DNA from: Parasegetibacter sp. NRK P23
GTDB lineage: Bacteria > Bacteroidota > Bacteroidia > Chitinophagales > Chitinophagaceae
Direction: 5' to 3'
Assembly (NCBI RefSeq): GCF_023721715.1
Contig: NZ_JAMDLG010000001.1
Location: forward strand, 3,263,784 to 3,327,783
DNA: 64,000 bases
In this document: positions 18,601 to 25,816 of the stretch, piece after piece
Position numbering within the stretch: the first letter of the stretch is position 1
Layout of the letters: the number at the start of each line of letters is the position of its first letter
Made by a program: the position numbers and the translations under genes
Notes under the pieces: generated by a model
Told to the model about the DNA's origin: nothing
The model's input: the letters and a program-made list of their open reading frames with translations, nothing else
The model's database searches: none

Positions 18601-18753
18601 CGTGCCTTGTTCGGGGGAAGAAAGAAGGAAGAAGTGGACCCTGAACAAGAGGATGCCATTGTATACCGGGATATGGATAAGAAGCTGGCTTTCCTGAGTG
18701 TACGTATCACGGGAAACCCTGATGATTACAAGGTTGCGCTTGGGAAAAAATGA
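15607..18753 (+). CDS. AsmA-like family protein
   Basis: A 1048-residue protein with one N-terminal transmembrane helix (about residues 8-30, LRSLLAIFLLLVLVLCAAPYI), followed by a very long beta-rich periplasmic region typical of AsmA/TamB/YhdP-type proteins. The N-terminal AsmA element is seen as ISPFRQFPYISVDLKNVRFF (residues 60-79) and the C-terminal AsmA_2-like part as VNNLDLDKALFRF through SLGFLEIGGKQSLDMNMEY. Members form hydrophobic grooves thought to carry phospholipids between inner and outer membranes. The protein ends with a short charged tail. Its direct neighbours (LVIVD lipoproteins on the other strand, a repeat stretch downstream) give no further clue. Confidence 0.85.
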   Translation: MKLKKILLRSLLAIFLLLVLVLCAAPYILYKKQKAIVSQVVGELNKTFKGHFAVGDSYISPFRQFPYISVDLKNVRFFASKDTSAKPMYEVADFYVGFNIKSILSGNYEVKRLHIENGHLDLVQHPDGSLNLLLAKGMDGNESTTDTSTFHFGLKAATLKNMDVTYLNEKDSLLFESYFSSAKASFSMKEPHLMAAFDGDMEWNFVQNGDTSFFKHKKISLSTKVDIDQSTSEVTIAPSTLNMDGGVFGFSGKIDPDNDLFTDITLQGTKPDFNLILAFAPENIREMFRPYANQGKVFFDAKLKGHFVPGKKYALSANFGCDQGYFLNTVSDKKLEDLAFKGSFSNGKDSSWTSAELKVENMYAKPGTGIFQGDLTIQNFSDPHIAVRLHSDLNLQFLEAFLGLEALQGMKGQVLLDMDFNELIDFAQPENSLVQLKKGIDSELRIRDFSFNMKGGRHPVEQLNLHAQMRNGKVEVDTFHCKMGASDIALSGYLSDLPAIFHHQEKPIEMGLLVQSKLLRLNELLTGDSTTPASKEEISNFSAKMAFKTSVADLTNTSGIPKGEFFIEDFFAKLKHYPHTFHDFHADILINDSTLELKDFTGQIDTSDFHFSGKLSNYPLWLKAEKNGRTRFEFDLRSDLLKLEDLFSYGGENYVPEDYRHEELRELHLKGAAAMQYNKTFQGAFLVFNKAEAKLKVHPMKFEDFQGRIVYAKQRLRVRDFYGKMGKSDLRADIDWYLGEDSLLMKEHNRITLASDFLDVDALMNYKETTAPVQHDSAFNIFQLPFTYAKLDADIKKLNHHKIWLKDLKATLRMQPNHYLYVDTFAMKLTGGQFNAKGYFNGSDPTHIYFKSTISVNNLDLDKALFRFDNFGQDYQLNKNLHGMLSGTVKSTFLMHPDLVPILEKSEAEMDISITDGSLVDFAPIQAMSAYFKDKNLRMVRFDTLKNTLALKDATLHIPVMNINSSLGFLEIGGKQSLDMNMEYLVRVPLKLVTQVGWRALFGGRKKEEVDPEQEDAIVYRDMDKKLAFLSVRITGNPDDYKVALGKK

Positions 18754-18861
18754 GAAGTCTTCCATCCTCCACATTCCCAGAACCTTTTCCCCTCAAATTT
18801 ATCCCTTGCATCCTTGCACTTTTGCACTGCCAAAGCAGTTGCCTGCCGCACCCTCTCAATG

Positions 18862-18985
18862 CTCCGCGCCGCCGCAAGCAAAAAATCCTCAACACTACCT
18901 GACCGAACATAACCAAGGCCTTGCGTCCTTGCTCCTTAGCGTTGCGAGGCTGCGAGGAACGAAGCAGGAAGCAATTGAGTGAAAA
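18862..18985. repeat. Intergenic repeat cluster between the AsmA-like gene and carB
   Basis: Two elements also found upstream of jetA recur here: CTCCGCGCCGCCGCAAGCAA with AT-rich tail (18862-18903, compare 8364-8398), and a TTGCGTCCTTGCTCCTTAGC plus TGCGAGGAACGAAGCAGGAA unit (18915-18985), ending in a TTGAGTGAAAA variant of the TTGCGTGAAA core. The order of the two elements is the same in both places. Confidence 0.75.
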
Positions 18986-18997
18986 CCCCTAAACAAA

Positions 18998-19027
18998 AAA
19001 AGGATGCACCTCCCGGCACATCCTTTT
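18998..19027 (-). terminator. Intrinsic terminator downstream of carB
   Basis: On the minus strand a 9-bp stem (AAAAGGATG / CATCCTTTT, 19019-19027 with 18998-19006, 12-nt loop) is followed by a T-run (A-run at 18995-19001 on the plus strand). It lies 20 bases past the carB stop. Confidence 0.75.
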
Positions 19028-19046
19028 CAAAAGAATATGTAAAAAT

Positions 19047-21869
19047 TTACTTACTCAGGTACATGCTCCTGTCCTTATACAGTTGCCTGAAATAAGGATC
19101 TCGCAGGTCTTTCACGAAGCGGATGGCTTCTCCTGTGGATTTCATTTCCGGACCGAGTTCTTTGTTCACACCGGGGAACTTGTTGAAAGAGAACACCGGT
19201 TCTTTGATGGCGTATCCCTTCAGTTTTTTCTCGAATTTGAAATCGGTGAGTTTATTGGCGCCCAGCATCACTTTTGTGGCGATGTTGAGGTAAGGAATCT
19301 GGTAAGCCTTCGCGATGAACGGCGTGGTACGTGAAGCGCGTGGGTTGGCTTCGATCACAAATACCTTTCCGTCTTTGATCGCGAACTGGATATTGATCAG
19401 TCCTTTGATGTTCAGCGCGCGGGCGATCTTTTCGGAATAGTGTTCCATGGTAGTCACCACGAGCGGAGTGAGGTTGAAGGCGGGCAGTACCGCGTTGGAG
19501 TCGCCGGAGTGGATACCTGCGGGCTCGATATGTTCCATCACCCCCATTACGTGGAAGTTCTCCCCGTCGAAGATGGCGTCCACTTCTGCTTCCTGGCAGC
19601 GGTCGAGGAAGTGGTCGATGAGAATTTTGTTACCGGGAATATGTTTCAGCAGGCTCACTACCGCTTTTTCCACTTCTTCATCGTTGATCACGATACGCAT
19701 CCGCTGACCACCGAGTACATAAGAAGGACGCACGAGTACCGGGTATCCTACCTTATTGGCCACCACGATGGCTTCATCCACATCGTAAGCGGTGCCGTAC
19801 TGCGGGTAAGGAATTTCCAGTTCTTTCAGCATATCGGAGAAACGTCCACGGTCTTCGGCGATGTCCATACTATCAAAGGACGTTCCGATGATCTTGATGC
19901 CTTTTTCGTGGAGGCGCTCGGCGAGTTTCAGCGCTGTTTGACCACCGAGCTGCACGATCACCCCTTCAGGTTGCTCGTGTTCGATGATTTCCCAGAGGTG
20001 TTCCCAGTAAACGGGCTCGAAGTAGAGTTTATCGGCCACGTCGAAATCGGTGGAAACGGTTTCGGGGTTACAGTTCACCATGATGGCTTCGTAACCGGAT
20101 TCTTTGATGGCGAGTAGCCCGTGTACGCAGCAGTAGTCGAATTCGATACCCTGACCGATCCTGTTGGGACCGGAGCCGAGTACAACGATCTTCTTTTTAT
20201 CGCTGCGTTTGCTTTCGTTGTAGTTGCCGTTTTCGAAAGTAGAGTAGAAGTAAGGCGTTTTGGCCTCGAATTCTGCGGAGCAGGTATCCACCATTTTGTA
20301 TACGCGGGTAATGCCTGCCGCCTTTCTTTTCTCGTACACGGCATCTTCGCTGGCATCCTGCATGATGCGGCTGATCTGCTCGTCGGAGAAGCCATGGTGT
20401 TTGGCTTCACGCAGCAATTCGATGGGCAGGGATTCCAGTTTGTATTTTGCGATCTCTTTCTCGATGTTACAGATCTTCTGAATTTCGTAGATGAACCAGC
20501 GGTCGATCCTGGTGGCTTTTACTACGGTGCTCACACTTACGCCCAGCATCAGCGCGTCTTTGATGCGGAAGAGGCGGTCCCATTTCGGGGTCTTGATGTA
20601 TTCGATGAGTTCTTCCGCGTGCATCTGGGATTTGCCATAGTAGCCCAGACCAACAGCGTTGTTCTCCAGGCTCTGGCAGGCTTTCTGCACGGCTTCGGTG
20701 AAGCTGCGGCCGATGGCCATTACTTCGCCCACGCTCTTCATCTGCAGACCGAGGGTATCGTTGGCACCCTTGAACTTATCGAAGTTCCAGCGTGGCACTT
20801 TCACGATCACATAATCCAGAGCTGGTTCGAAGTAAGCGGAAGTGGTTTTGGTGATCTGGTTTTCCAGTTCATCCAGGTTGTATCCGATGGCCAGTTTAGC
20901 GGCGATTTTGGCGATGGGGTACCCCGTAGCTTTGGAGGCGAGGGCGGAAGAGCGGCTCACGCGCGGGTTGATCTCGATGGCGATGATCTCTTCTGTTTCG
21001 GGGTTGAGGGCGAACTGCACGTTACAACCTCCGGCGAAGTTACCGAGGTCGCGCATCATGTTGATGGCGGTATTGCGCATCAGCTGGAAGGCGGTATCGC
21101 TGAGGGTCATGGCCGGCGCAACGGTGATGGAGTCGCCGGTGTGTACACCCATGGGATCGAAGTTCTCCACGGTACAGATAATCACCACGTTGTCGTTGGC
21201 ATCGCGGAGCAGTTCGAGTTCATATTCTTTCCATCCCAGCACGGCTTGTTCCACCAGTACTTCGTGGATGGGAGAGGCCTGGAGTCCGCGGTTGAGCGCT
21301 TCGTCGAGGTCGTCTTTGGAGTGCACGAAACCACCGCCGGTACCACCGAGGGTAAAGGAGGGGCGTATTACGAGGGGGAAACCGATTTCCTGTGCGAATT
21401 CTTTTCCTTCGAGGAAGGAGTTCGCGGTTTTCGCTGTGGCAACGGGCACGCCCATTCTGATCATCCACTGGCGGAAGAGTTCGCGGTCTTCGGCTTTATC
21501 GATGGCTTTGATGTCTACCCCGATCAGGCGCACGTTGAATTTTTCCCAAACCCCGAGTTCTTCGGCTTCTTTGGCCAGGTTGAGGGCCGTTTGGCCGCCC
21601 ATGGTGGGAAGAACTGCGTCGATCTGGTTTTCCTCCAGGATCTGCTCAATACTTTCCACGGTGAGTGGGAGCAGATAGACCCTGTCTGCCATCATAGGGT
21701 CTGTCATGATGGTGGCGGGGTTGGAGTTGATAAGAATTACTTTGATACCTTCTTCACGAAGGCTGCGTGCAGCCTGGGTTCCGGAGTAATCAAATTCGCA
21801 GGCTTGACCGATGATGATAGGACCTGAACCGATGATCAGGACCGACTTGATGGAGGCGTCTTTAGGCAT
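19047..21869 (-). CDS. carB: Carbamoyl-phosphate synthase large subunit, lacking the allosteric domain
   Basis: A 940-residue large subunit that makes carbamoyl phosphate from bicarbonate, ammonia and two ATP for arginine and pyrimidine synthesis. Both ATP-grasp halves are present: residues ~1-400 ([20 protein letters not shown], then the [15 protein letters not shown] loop) and ~550-935 ([20 protein letters not shown], then [14 protein letters not shown]), with a helical oligomerisation region between. It ends at about the position where the E. coli enzyme (1073 residues) begins its C-terminal MGS-like regulatory domain, so that domain is absent. No carA is adjacent. The start at 21869 ([10 protein letters not shown]) sits after a good promoter; an in-frame extension to 21917 would overlap it. 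Confidence 0.95.
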   Translation of the reverse strand: MPKDASIKSVLIIGSGPIIIGQACEFDYSGTQAARSLREEGIKVILINSNPATIMTDPMMADRVYLLPLTVESIEQILEENQIDAVLPTMGGQTALNLAKEAEELGVWEKFNVRLIGVDIKAIDKAEDRELFRQWMIRMGVPVATAKTANSFLEGKEFAQEIGFPLVIRPSFTLGGTGGGFVHSKDDLDEALNRGLQASPIHEVLVEQAVLGWKEYELELLRDANDNVVIICTVENFDPMGVHTGDSITVAPAMTLSDTAFQLMRNTAINMMRDLGNFAGGCNVQFALNPETEEIIAIEINPRVSRSSALASKATGYPIAKIAAKLAIGYNLDELENQITKTTSAYFEPALDYVIVKVPRWNFDKFKGANDTLGLQMKSVGEVMAIGRSFTEAVQKACQSLENNAVGLGYYGKSQMHAEELIEYIKTPKWDRLFRIKDALMLGVSVSTVVKATRIDRWFIYEIQKICNIEKEIAKYKLESLPIELLREAKHHGFSDEQISRIMQDASEDAVYEKRKAAGITRVYKMVDTCSAEFEAKTPYFYSTFENGNYNESKRSDKKKIVVLGSGPNRIGQGIEFDYCCVHGLLAIKESGYEAIMVNCNPETVSTDFDVADKLYFEPVYWEHLWEIIEHEQPEGVIVQLGGQTALKLAERLHEKGIKIIGTSFDSMDIAEDRGRFSDMLKELEIPYPQYGTAYDVDEAIVVANKVGYPVLVRPSYVLGGQRMRIVINDEEVEKAVVSLLKHIPGNKILIDHFLDRCQEAEVDAIFDGENFHVMGVMEHIEPAGIHSGDSNAVLPAFNLTPLVVTTMEHYSEKIARALNIKGLINIQFAIKDGKVFVIEANPRASRTTPFIAKAYQIPYLNIATKVMLGANKLTDFKFEKKLKGYAIKEPVFSFNKFPGVNKELGPEMKSTGEAIRFVKDLRDPYFRQLYKDRSMYLSK

Positions 21870-21891
21870 TTTTTTATCGAGATAAATTGCG

Positions 21892-21924
21892 CAAAGGTAT
21901 GAAGATGCGCCCCCCACTCCAAAA
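21892..21924 (-). promoter_or_regulatory. carB promoter (-33 TTTTG, -7 TACCTTTG)
   Basis: On the minus strand, TTTTG (21920-21924) is followed by a 20-bp spacer and TACCTTTG (21892-21899), a close match to the Bacteroidota TTTG-N19-21-TAnnTTTG promoter. The expected transcript start is about 17 nt before the carB ATG. The -33 box lies in the A/T-run that also serves the terminator of the preceding small gene. Confidence 0.65.
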
Positions 21925-21928
21925 AAAA

Positions 21929-21955
21929 GTGCCCGCTTCGAAAAGAAGCGGGCAC
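21929..21955 (-). terminator. Strong intrinsic terminator of the 70-residue gene
   Basis: A perfect 11-bp stem (GTGCCCGCTTC 21929-21939 / GAAGCGGGCAC 21945-21955, 5-nt loop) is followed on the minus strand by eight T residues (A-run 21921-21928). It lies 34 bases past the stop of the small gene at 21990. Confidence 0.88.
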
Positions 21956-21989
21956 GCGGGGATATATCATCCGTTTAAAAATCTGATAC

Positions 21990-22202
21990 TCAGTTGTGAA
22001 ACGATAACAATTCGTACTCGTCAAGGGTAACCTCGCCATGCATCACATCCACATCCCCAGCCGCAGGGCGTTGATCGATCTGTTTGACCTTGAAGCGTTG
22101 TGTCAACCTGTCTTTTGTTTCCGAATTTCCCCATCTTCCCGCCACAAACCCTGCTGCGGCGGCTACCAGCAATGTAAGTTTTGTTTTAAATCCTGTTTTC
22201 AT
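21990..22202 (-). CDS. Small predicted membrane-anchored protein, unknown function
   Basis: A 70-residue protein with one N-terminal hydrophobic segment (LTLLVAAAAGFVAGRWG, about residues 9-25) and a charged C-terminal tail (KDRLTQRFKVKQIDQRPAAG). The gene is bounded by a clear terminator and has its own leader region, which supports it being real despite its size. The glycine/alanine helix followed by a basic amphipathic stretch resembles small YtxH-like or prohead-like proteins, but no family can be named. Function unknown. Confidence 0.55.
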   Translation of the reverse strand: MKTGFKTKLTLLVAAAAGFVAGRWGNSETKDRLTQRFKVKQIDQRPAAGDVDVMHGEVTLDEYELLSFHN

Positions 22203-22380
22203 ACGCTCCTGTTTTAAATTTTTAAAGGCTTAATAGCGGAATCTCATATTGGAAGATTGGATGTTTTACTGATGACAGAAATATCATGCCAAACGCTGTA
22301 TCCTTTATATATAATTTTTAAGTTAACAGAACTTTTGGTTTGATGTTCAAACATTGGTTCTCCGGATAAGCCTGTTCACC

Positions 22381-22388
22381 TACCTTTG
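22381..22388 (+). promoter_or_regulatory. -7 box (TACCTTTG) upstream of the M23 peptidase
   Basis: TACCTTTG matches TAnnTTTG, 32 bases before the ATG at 22421. A TTG at 22354-22356 is about 24 bases upstream, slightly too far for an ideal -33 box. Confidence 0.45.
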
Positions 22389-22420
22389 ACCCACTATTAA
22401 CGCAAAAAACAGGTAAAAGG

Positions 22421-24163
22421 ATGGCGAAGACGCGTAAATTTTCAGAGAAGTGTGGCATTATCTTGTTTCTGGGTATTTTTTACCTCCTGCCGGTTCGGGC
22501 GCAATTGTTTCCGGCTACGGCTTATCCCCATAACTTCTTCAGAAATCCCCTCAACATCCCTATTTCCCTGAGCGGGAATTTCGGTGAACTCCGTTCCAAC
22601 CATTACCACATGGGCCTCGACCTGAAAACCCAGGCCCGGGAAAACTTACCGGTGCACGCTGCCGCCGATGGTTATGTGGCCAGGATTAAAGTAGAACCCG
22701 GCGGTTTTGGCAGGGCCATCTACCTCAACCACCCCAACGGACTGACAACTTTGTATGCCCACCTCAACGATTTTTATCCAGAGCTGGAAAGGTATGTGCG
22801 GGAACAACAATACAAACAGGAATCCTGGCCGGTGTATCTCGACATTCCCCCCACGCTCTTCCCTGTAAAAAAGGGACAATTCATCGCTTATTCGGGGAAT
22901 ACGGGAGGTTCCGGCGGTCCGCACGTGCATTTCGAGATCAGGGAAACCAGCACCGACAAATGCATCAATCCCATGTTGTTCGGATTGCCCATCACGGATA
23001 ATGTGGCCCCTTCCATTTTACGGCTTTCTTTGTACGACCGGAACAGGAGTGTTTATGAGCAGTCGCCAACCCTGTACCCCGTTAAAAAACTGGGCGGTAA
23101 ATACGTGACCACACCCGCGATTATTTCCACCAGTCTCGAAAAAGTAAGCTTCGCCATCACCAGTTTCGATACACATACCGGCTCTTCTAACCTCAATGGC
23201 GTTTATACGATGCTGCTGTACGACAACGATGAAGCCGTGAACGGATTCCGGATGGAGAAAATCGGTTATGAAGATACCCGTTACCTGAACGCGCATATCG
23301 ACTACCGCACCAAAGCCAATGGTGGCCCCTGGTTGCAGCACCTTTCTGAATTGCCCGGGTATATCAACAGCGTTTACAGGTCCTTTTCCGGCAATGGCGT
23401 GATCGACCTTTCAGATGGTGAAACCCACGATATCCGTATTGAAGTGCGCGATGCAGATGGAAACCTGTCTACCCTTTCTTTCAAAATCAGACAAACGACT
23501 CCTTACAAACCTGTAGCGCCGGCCGCAGGAAAAAGGTTTTACCCGTTGATGCTGGATGTGTATGAAAGTGAGGACCTTGAATTTTTCCTGGGGGAACAAT
23601 CGCTGTACGATTCCGTGAGTATCAACCATACCCGCAGCGTTACCGCGGCGCCGGATGTTGTTTCTGCGGTGCATACCATCGGGGCAGCATACATTCCTTT
23701 GCAGGATTATTTCGCCATCCGCATCTTACCCAATAAACAAATAACCGCTGAACAAAAGCAACGTACACTCATGCAGCGCGTCACAGGGGCTAAAAAACAA
23801 GTGGTGAAAGTGGAGTGGCAACAAGACTGGGCCTTCGCGAAATTCAGGGACTTCGGTGTGTTCCGTTTGGTAGTGGATGAACAGCCGCCCGTTATTGTTC
23901 CCGTAGGATTTACCGACGCCACTGCAGCCACCTACCTTAAAACCGCGAAGCGTTTTGTTTTCACCGTTAAAGACAATTACGAGCAGTGGCAGAACTTCCG
24001 TGCTGAACTGGATGGGAAATGGTTGCGCTTCACCAACGATAAAGGACGCAACTACATTTATCCTGTAGATGAAAAATGTGGTCCCGGCGCGCACGAACTT
24101 AAAATAACCGTGGAGGATATCGCGGGAAATAAAACAGAGAAGATTTACAGTTTTACACGATAA
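22421..24163 (+). CDS. M23 family peptidoglycan metallopeptidase
   Basis: A 580-residue secreted protein with a signal peptide (about residues 1-27, ending VRAQ). The LytM/M23 zinc peptidase domain lies at residues ~45-185: HMGLD supplies the first zinc ligands (His63, Asp67) and GGPHVHFE the HxH pair (His168, His170). Such enzymes cleave peptide cross-links in peptidoglycan. The remaining ~390 residues are beta-rich and end with Ig-like segments (PVIVPVGFTDATAATY, ITVEDIAGNKTEKIYSF), resembling the long C-terminal extension seen in Bacteroidota M23 proteins. All zinc ligands are present, so it is likely active rather than an activator-type EnvC homologue. No LysM or choline-binding domain is seen. 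Confidence 0.9.
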   Translation: MAKTRKFSEKCGIILFLGIFYLLPVRAQLFPATAYPHNFFRNPLNIPISLSGNFGELRSNHYHMGLDLKTQARENLPVHAAADGYVARIKVEPGGFGRAIYLNHPNGLTTLYAHLNDFYPELERYVREQQYKQESWPVYLDIPPTLFPVKKGQFIAYSGNTGGSGGPHVHFEIRETSTDKCINPMLFGLPITDNVAPSILRLSLYDRNRSVYEQSPTLYPVKKLGGKYVTTPAIISTSLEKVSFAITSFDTHTGSSNLNGVYTMLLYDNDEAVNGFRMEKIGYEDTRYLNAHIDYRTKANGGPWLQHLSELPGYINSVYRSFSGNGVIDLSDGETHDIRIEVRDADGNLSTLSFKIRQTTPYKPVAPAAGKRFYPLMLDVYESEDLEFFLGEQSLYDSVSINHTRSVTAAPDVVSAVHTIGAAYIPLQDYFAIRILPNKQITAEQKQRTLMQRVTGAKKQVVKVEWQQDWAFAKFRDFGVFRLVVDEQPPVIVPVGFTDATAATYLKTAKRFVFTVKDNYEQWQNFRAELDGKWLRFTNDKGRNYIYPVDEKCGPGAHELKITVEDIAGNKTEKIYSFTR

Positions 24164-24167
24164 CTGG

Positions 24168-24190
24168 CACCAACGGAGATGGTGTTTTTC
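24168..24190 (+). terminator. Weak terminator after the M23 peptidase
   Basis: CACCA (24168-24172) pairs with TGGTG (24180-24184), 7-nt loop, followed by TTTTTC. The stem is short, so efficiency is doubtful. The remaining ~200 bases to 24387 show no gene. Confidence 0.35.
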
Positions 24191-24387
24191 TGCCAACCCG
24201 TTACGGTGATTTCACGGATGATTCCAATGGCGAAAATTGCGTTAATTGGGTGAGAAACCGTGTTTTTGGGTTAACCCGGTGCCACCGACGTTGTTTTCTG
24301 CCCTTGCCCACGGTTATTTAACAACGGTTCTGTAGTGTTATAACGCGCTAACCTTTACGTGATTTTCCTTAAAGAAGATTTGAAATA

Positions 24388-25767
24388 TCAGAACCTGCTC
24401 AAAAACTCCTCCACATACCTTCTTACCTCCGAAACCGGAGCAGTATGGTTGTTTATGAGGAACGAGAACACCAGCAGTTTCCCTTTTTTCGAATAGAGGT
24501 ACCCACTAAGGGCTACCTGGTTGGAAAGTGTTCCCGTTTTCGCGAAGATGCGTCCCTTCTGACCGAGGTAATAATTTTTTAAAGTGCCTTCCCCTCCGGT
24601 AGGAAGAATATGTTTTAAACGATCCATACCAAATTCCTGCTGCATTTTCCTGAGCAGCCAGGTCATGGAGCGGGGCGTAACCAAGTTGTAACGACTTAAC
24701 CCGCTGCCATCCACCCAGCGTGGTTTGTCGGGCATGGCGGCAAGCGGTCCCGTCATCATGGAATCGATGATGGATGCGGCATTGAAGTAACCTGTTTTCA
24801 TATAGGAACAACAAAGCAGGAGTTGCTCCGCAAAGAAGTTATCACTCACGTGCATCATTGGACGAAGAACACTGTCCAGCGGACGACTGTAAACGGTTTG
24901 AGGGAACTCACGGCGAAGGGTGGAGGTAATACTGATGTCTTTCCGCAGGCTATCGTACAGCAATTCCAGGCCCGAACGGAGTGTATCGGTTACAAAAGGC
25001 ACATCGGCGGTAGCCGAGGGTTCTTTCCCTTCCGCAATAAAAAAATGGTTGCTATCCTTCGCGCGCGATACGCCAAACGTATTGCCCTTCTTCCCGTAAA
25101 GAAAATTCACTTTCCAGTTGATGTCCGGTTCTGAAAGCACCAGTGTTTCCAATGAGTCCTCCACGGAAAGCGGTTGTTCATTTTTCCGTGTTTGTTGCAC
25201 CCAATGGATCACATTGCCGTACACCGGGAAGGGACTTCTTTCCGGCATGTAATACGAATCATAATCATTCCAGGCCCATCCGGGACCGAAATGTTTTTCG
25301 TTCCAGTTGGCGGTGGTCATTGCAAGGGGAAGGCTGGTTTTTTTCAGGAAATCGAATACCGGCTGGTCCTTGAAATCAGGGTGTAAAAACGTGGGATCTC
25401 CTGTTGGAAAAAGGAAGATAGAATCGGTGGTTTCAACATAGTCCATGCCCGGCAATTGATCGTTCAGGACTGAAAGCGCCGTGTACAGGGAGAACAGCTT
25501 CATATTGGAAGCGGGGGTAAAGTATTTGTCGGCATTGTGTGCATAGAGCACTTCACCTGTTGTTGCATCGGAAACAACAACGCCCACGTGCGCGTTCTCC
25601 AGTACCGTTCCGCTGAAAGGAGCATTAATACTTGTAACAGTGGTTGCTTTTGGCGCGGAGCATCCTGTTAACAGCATCAATATAAAAACGGCGCCCACTG
25701 TTTTTTTCCTGTGTTTGAGGAAAGCTTTGGTGAGCGCCGGGATAGAATATGTACTAAACTTCTTCAT
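24388..25767 (-). CDS. dacB: D-alanyl-D-alanine carboxypeptidase/endopeptidase, PBP4 (S13) type
   Basis: A 459-residue lipoprotein-like penicillin-binding protein with lipobox LLTGC (Cys36). The three active-site motifs of the S13 family are present: SxxK as SNMK (residues 87-90, catalytic Ser87), SxN as SDN in HVSDNFFAEQ, and KTG as AKTGTLSNQ near the C-terminus. Enzymes of this class remove the terminal D-Ala from stem peptides or cleave cross-links. The gene stands alone, transcribed towards the M23 peptidase gene. The lipobox suggests anchoring in the periplasm rather than a free soluble protein. Confidence 0.9.
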   Translation of the reverse strand: MKKFSTYSIPALTKAFLKHRKKTVGAVFILMLLTGCSAPKATTVTSINAPFSGTVLENAHVGVVVSDATTGEVLYAHNADKYFTPASNMKLFSLYTALSVLNDQLPGMDYVETTDSIFLFPTGDPTFLHPDFKDQPVFDFLKKTSLPLAMTTANWNEKHFGPGWAWNDYDSYYMPERSPFPVYGNVIHWVQQTRKNEQPLSVEDSLETLVLSEPDINWKVNFLYGKKGNTFGVSRAKDSNHFFIAEGKEPSATADVPFVTDTLRSGLELLYDSLRKDISITSTLRREFPQTVYSRPLDSVLRPMMHVSDNFFAEQLLLCCSYMKTGYFNAASIIDSMMTGPLAAMPDKPRWVDGSGLSRYNLVTPRSMTWLLRKMQQEFGMDRLKHILPTGGEGTLKNYYLGQKGRIFAKTGTLSNQVALSGYLYSKKGKLLVFSFLINNHTAPVSEVRRYVEEFLSRF

Positions 25768-25816
25768 GTTGCCATCTGTTCGTGGGCAACAATTTAGTTC
25801 ATTTTATCAATTGCCG

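Noticed and set aside
20121-21827. Long open frame (568 codons) on the plus strand opposite carB
   Set aside because: It lies entirely antisense to carB, has no family signature, and is a known by-product of codon bias; carB is certain.
24164-24387. Possible regulatory RNA between the M23 and PBP4-like genes
   Set aside because: Only a weak hairpin was found; no motif or conserved structure is visible.
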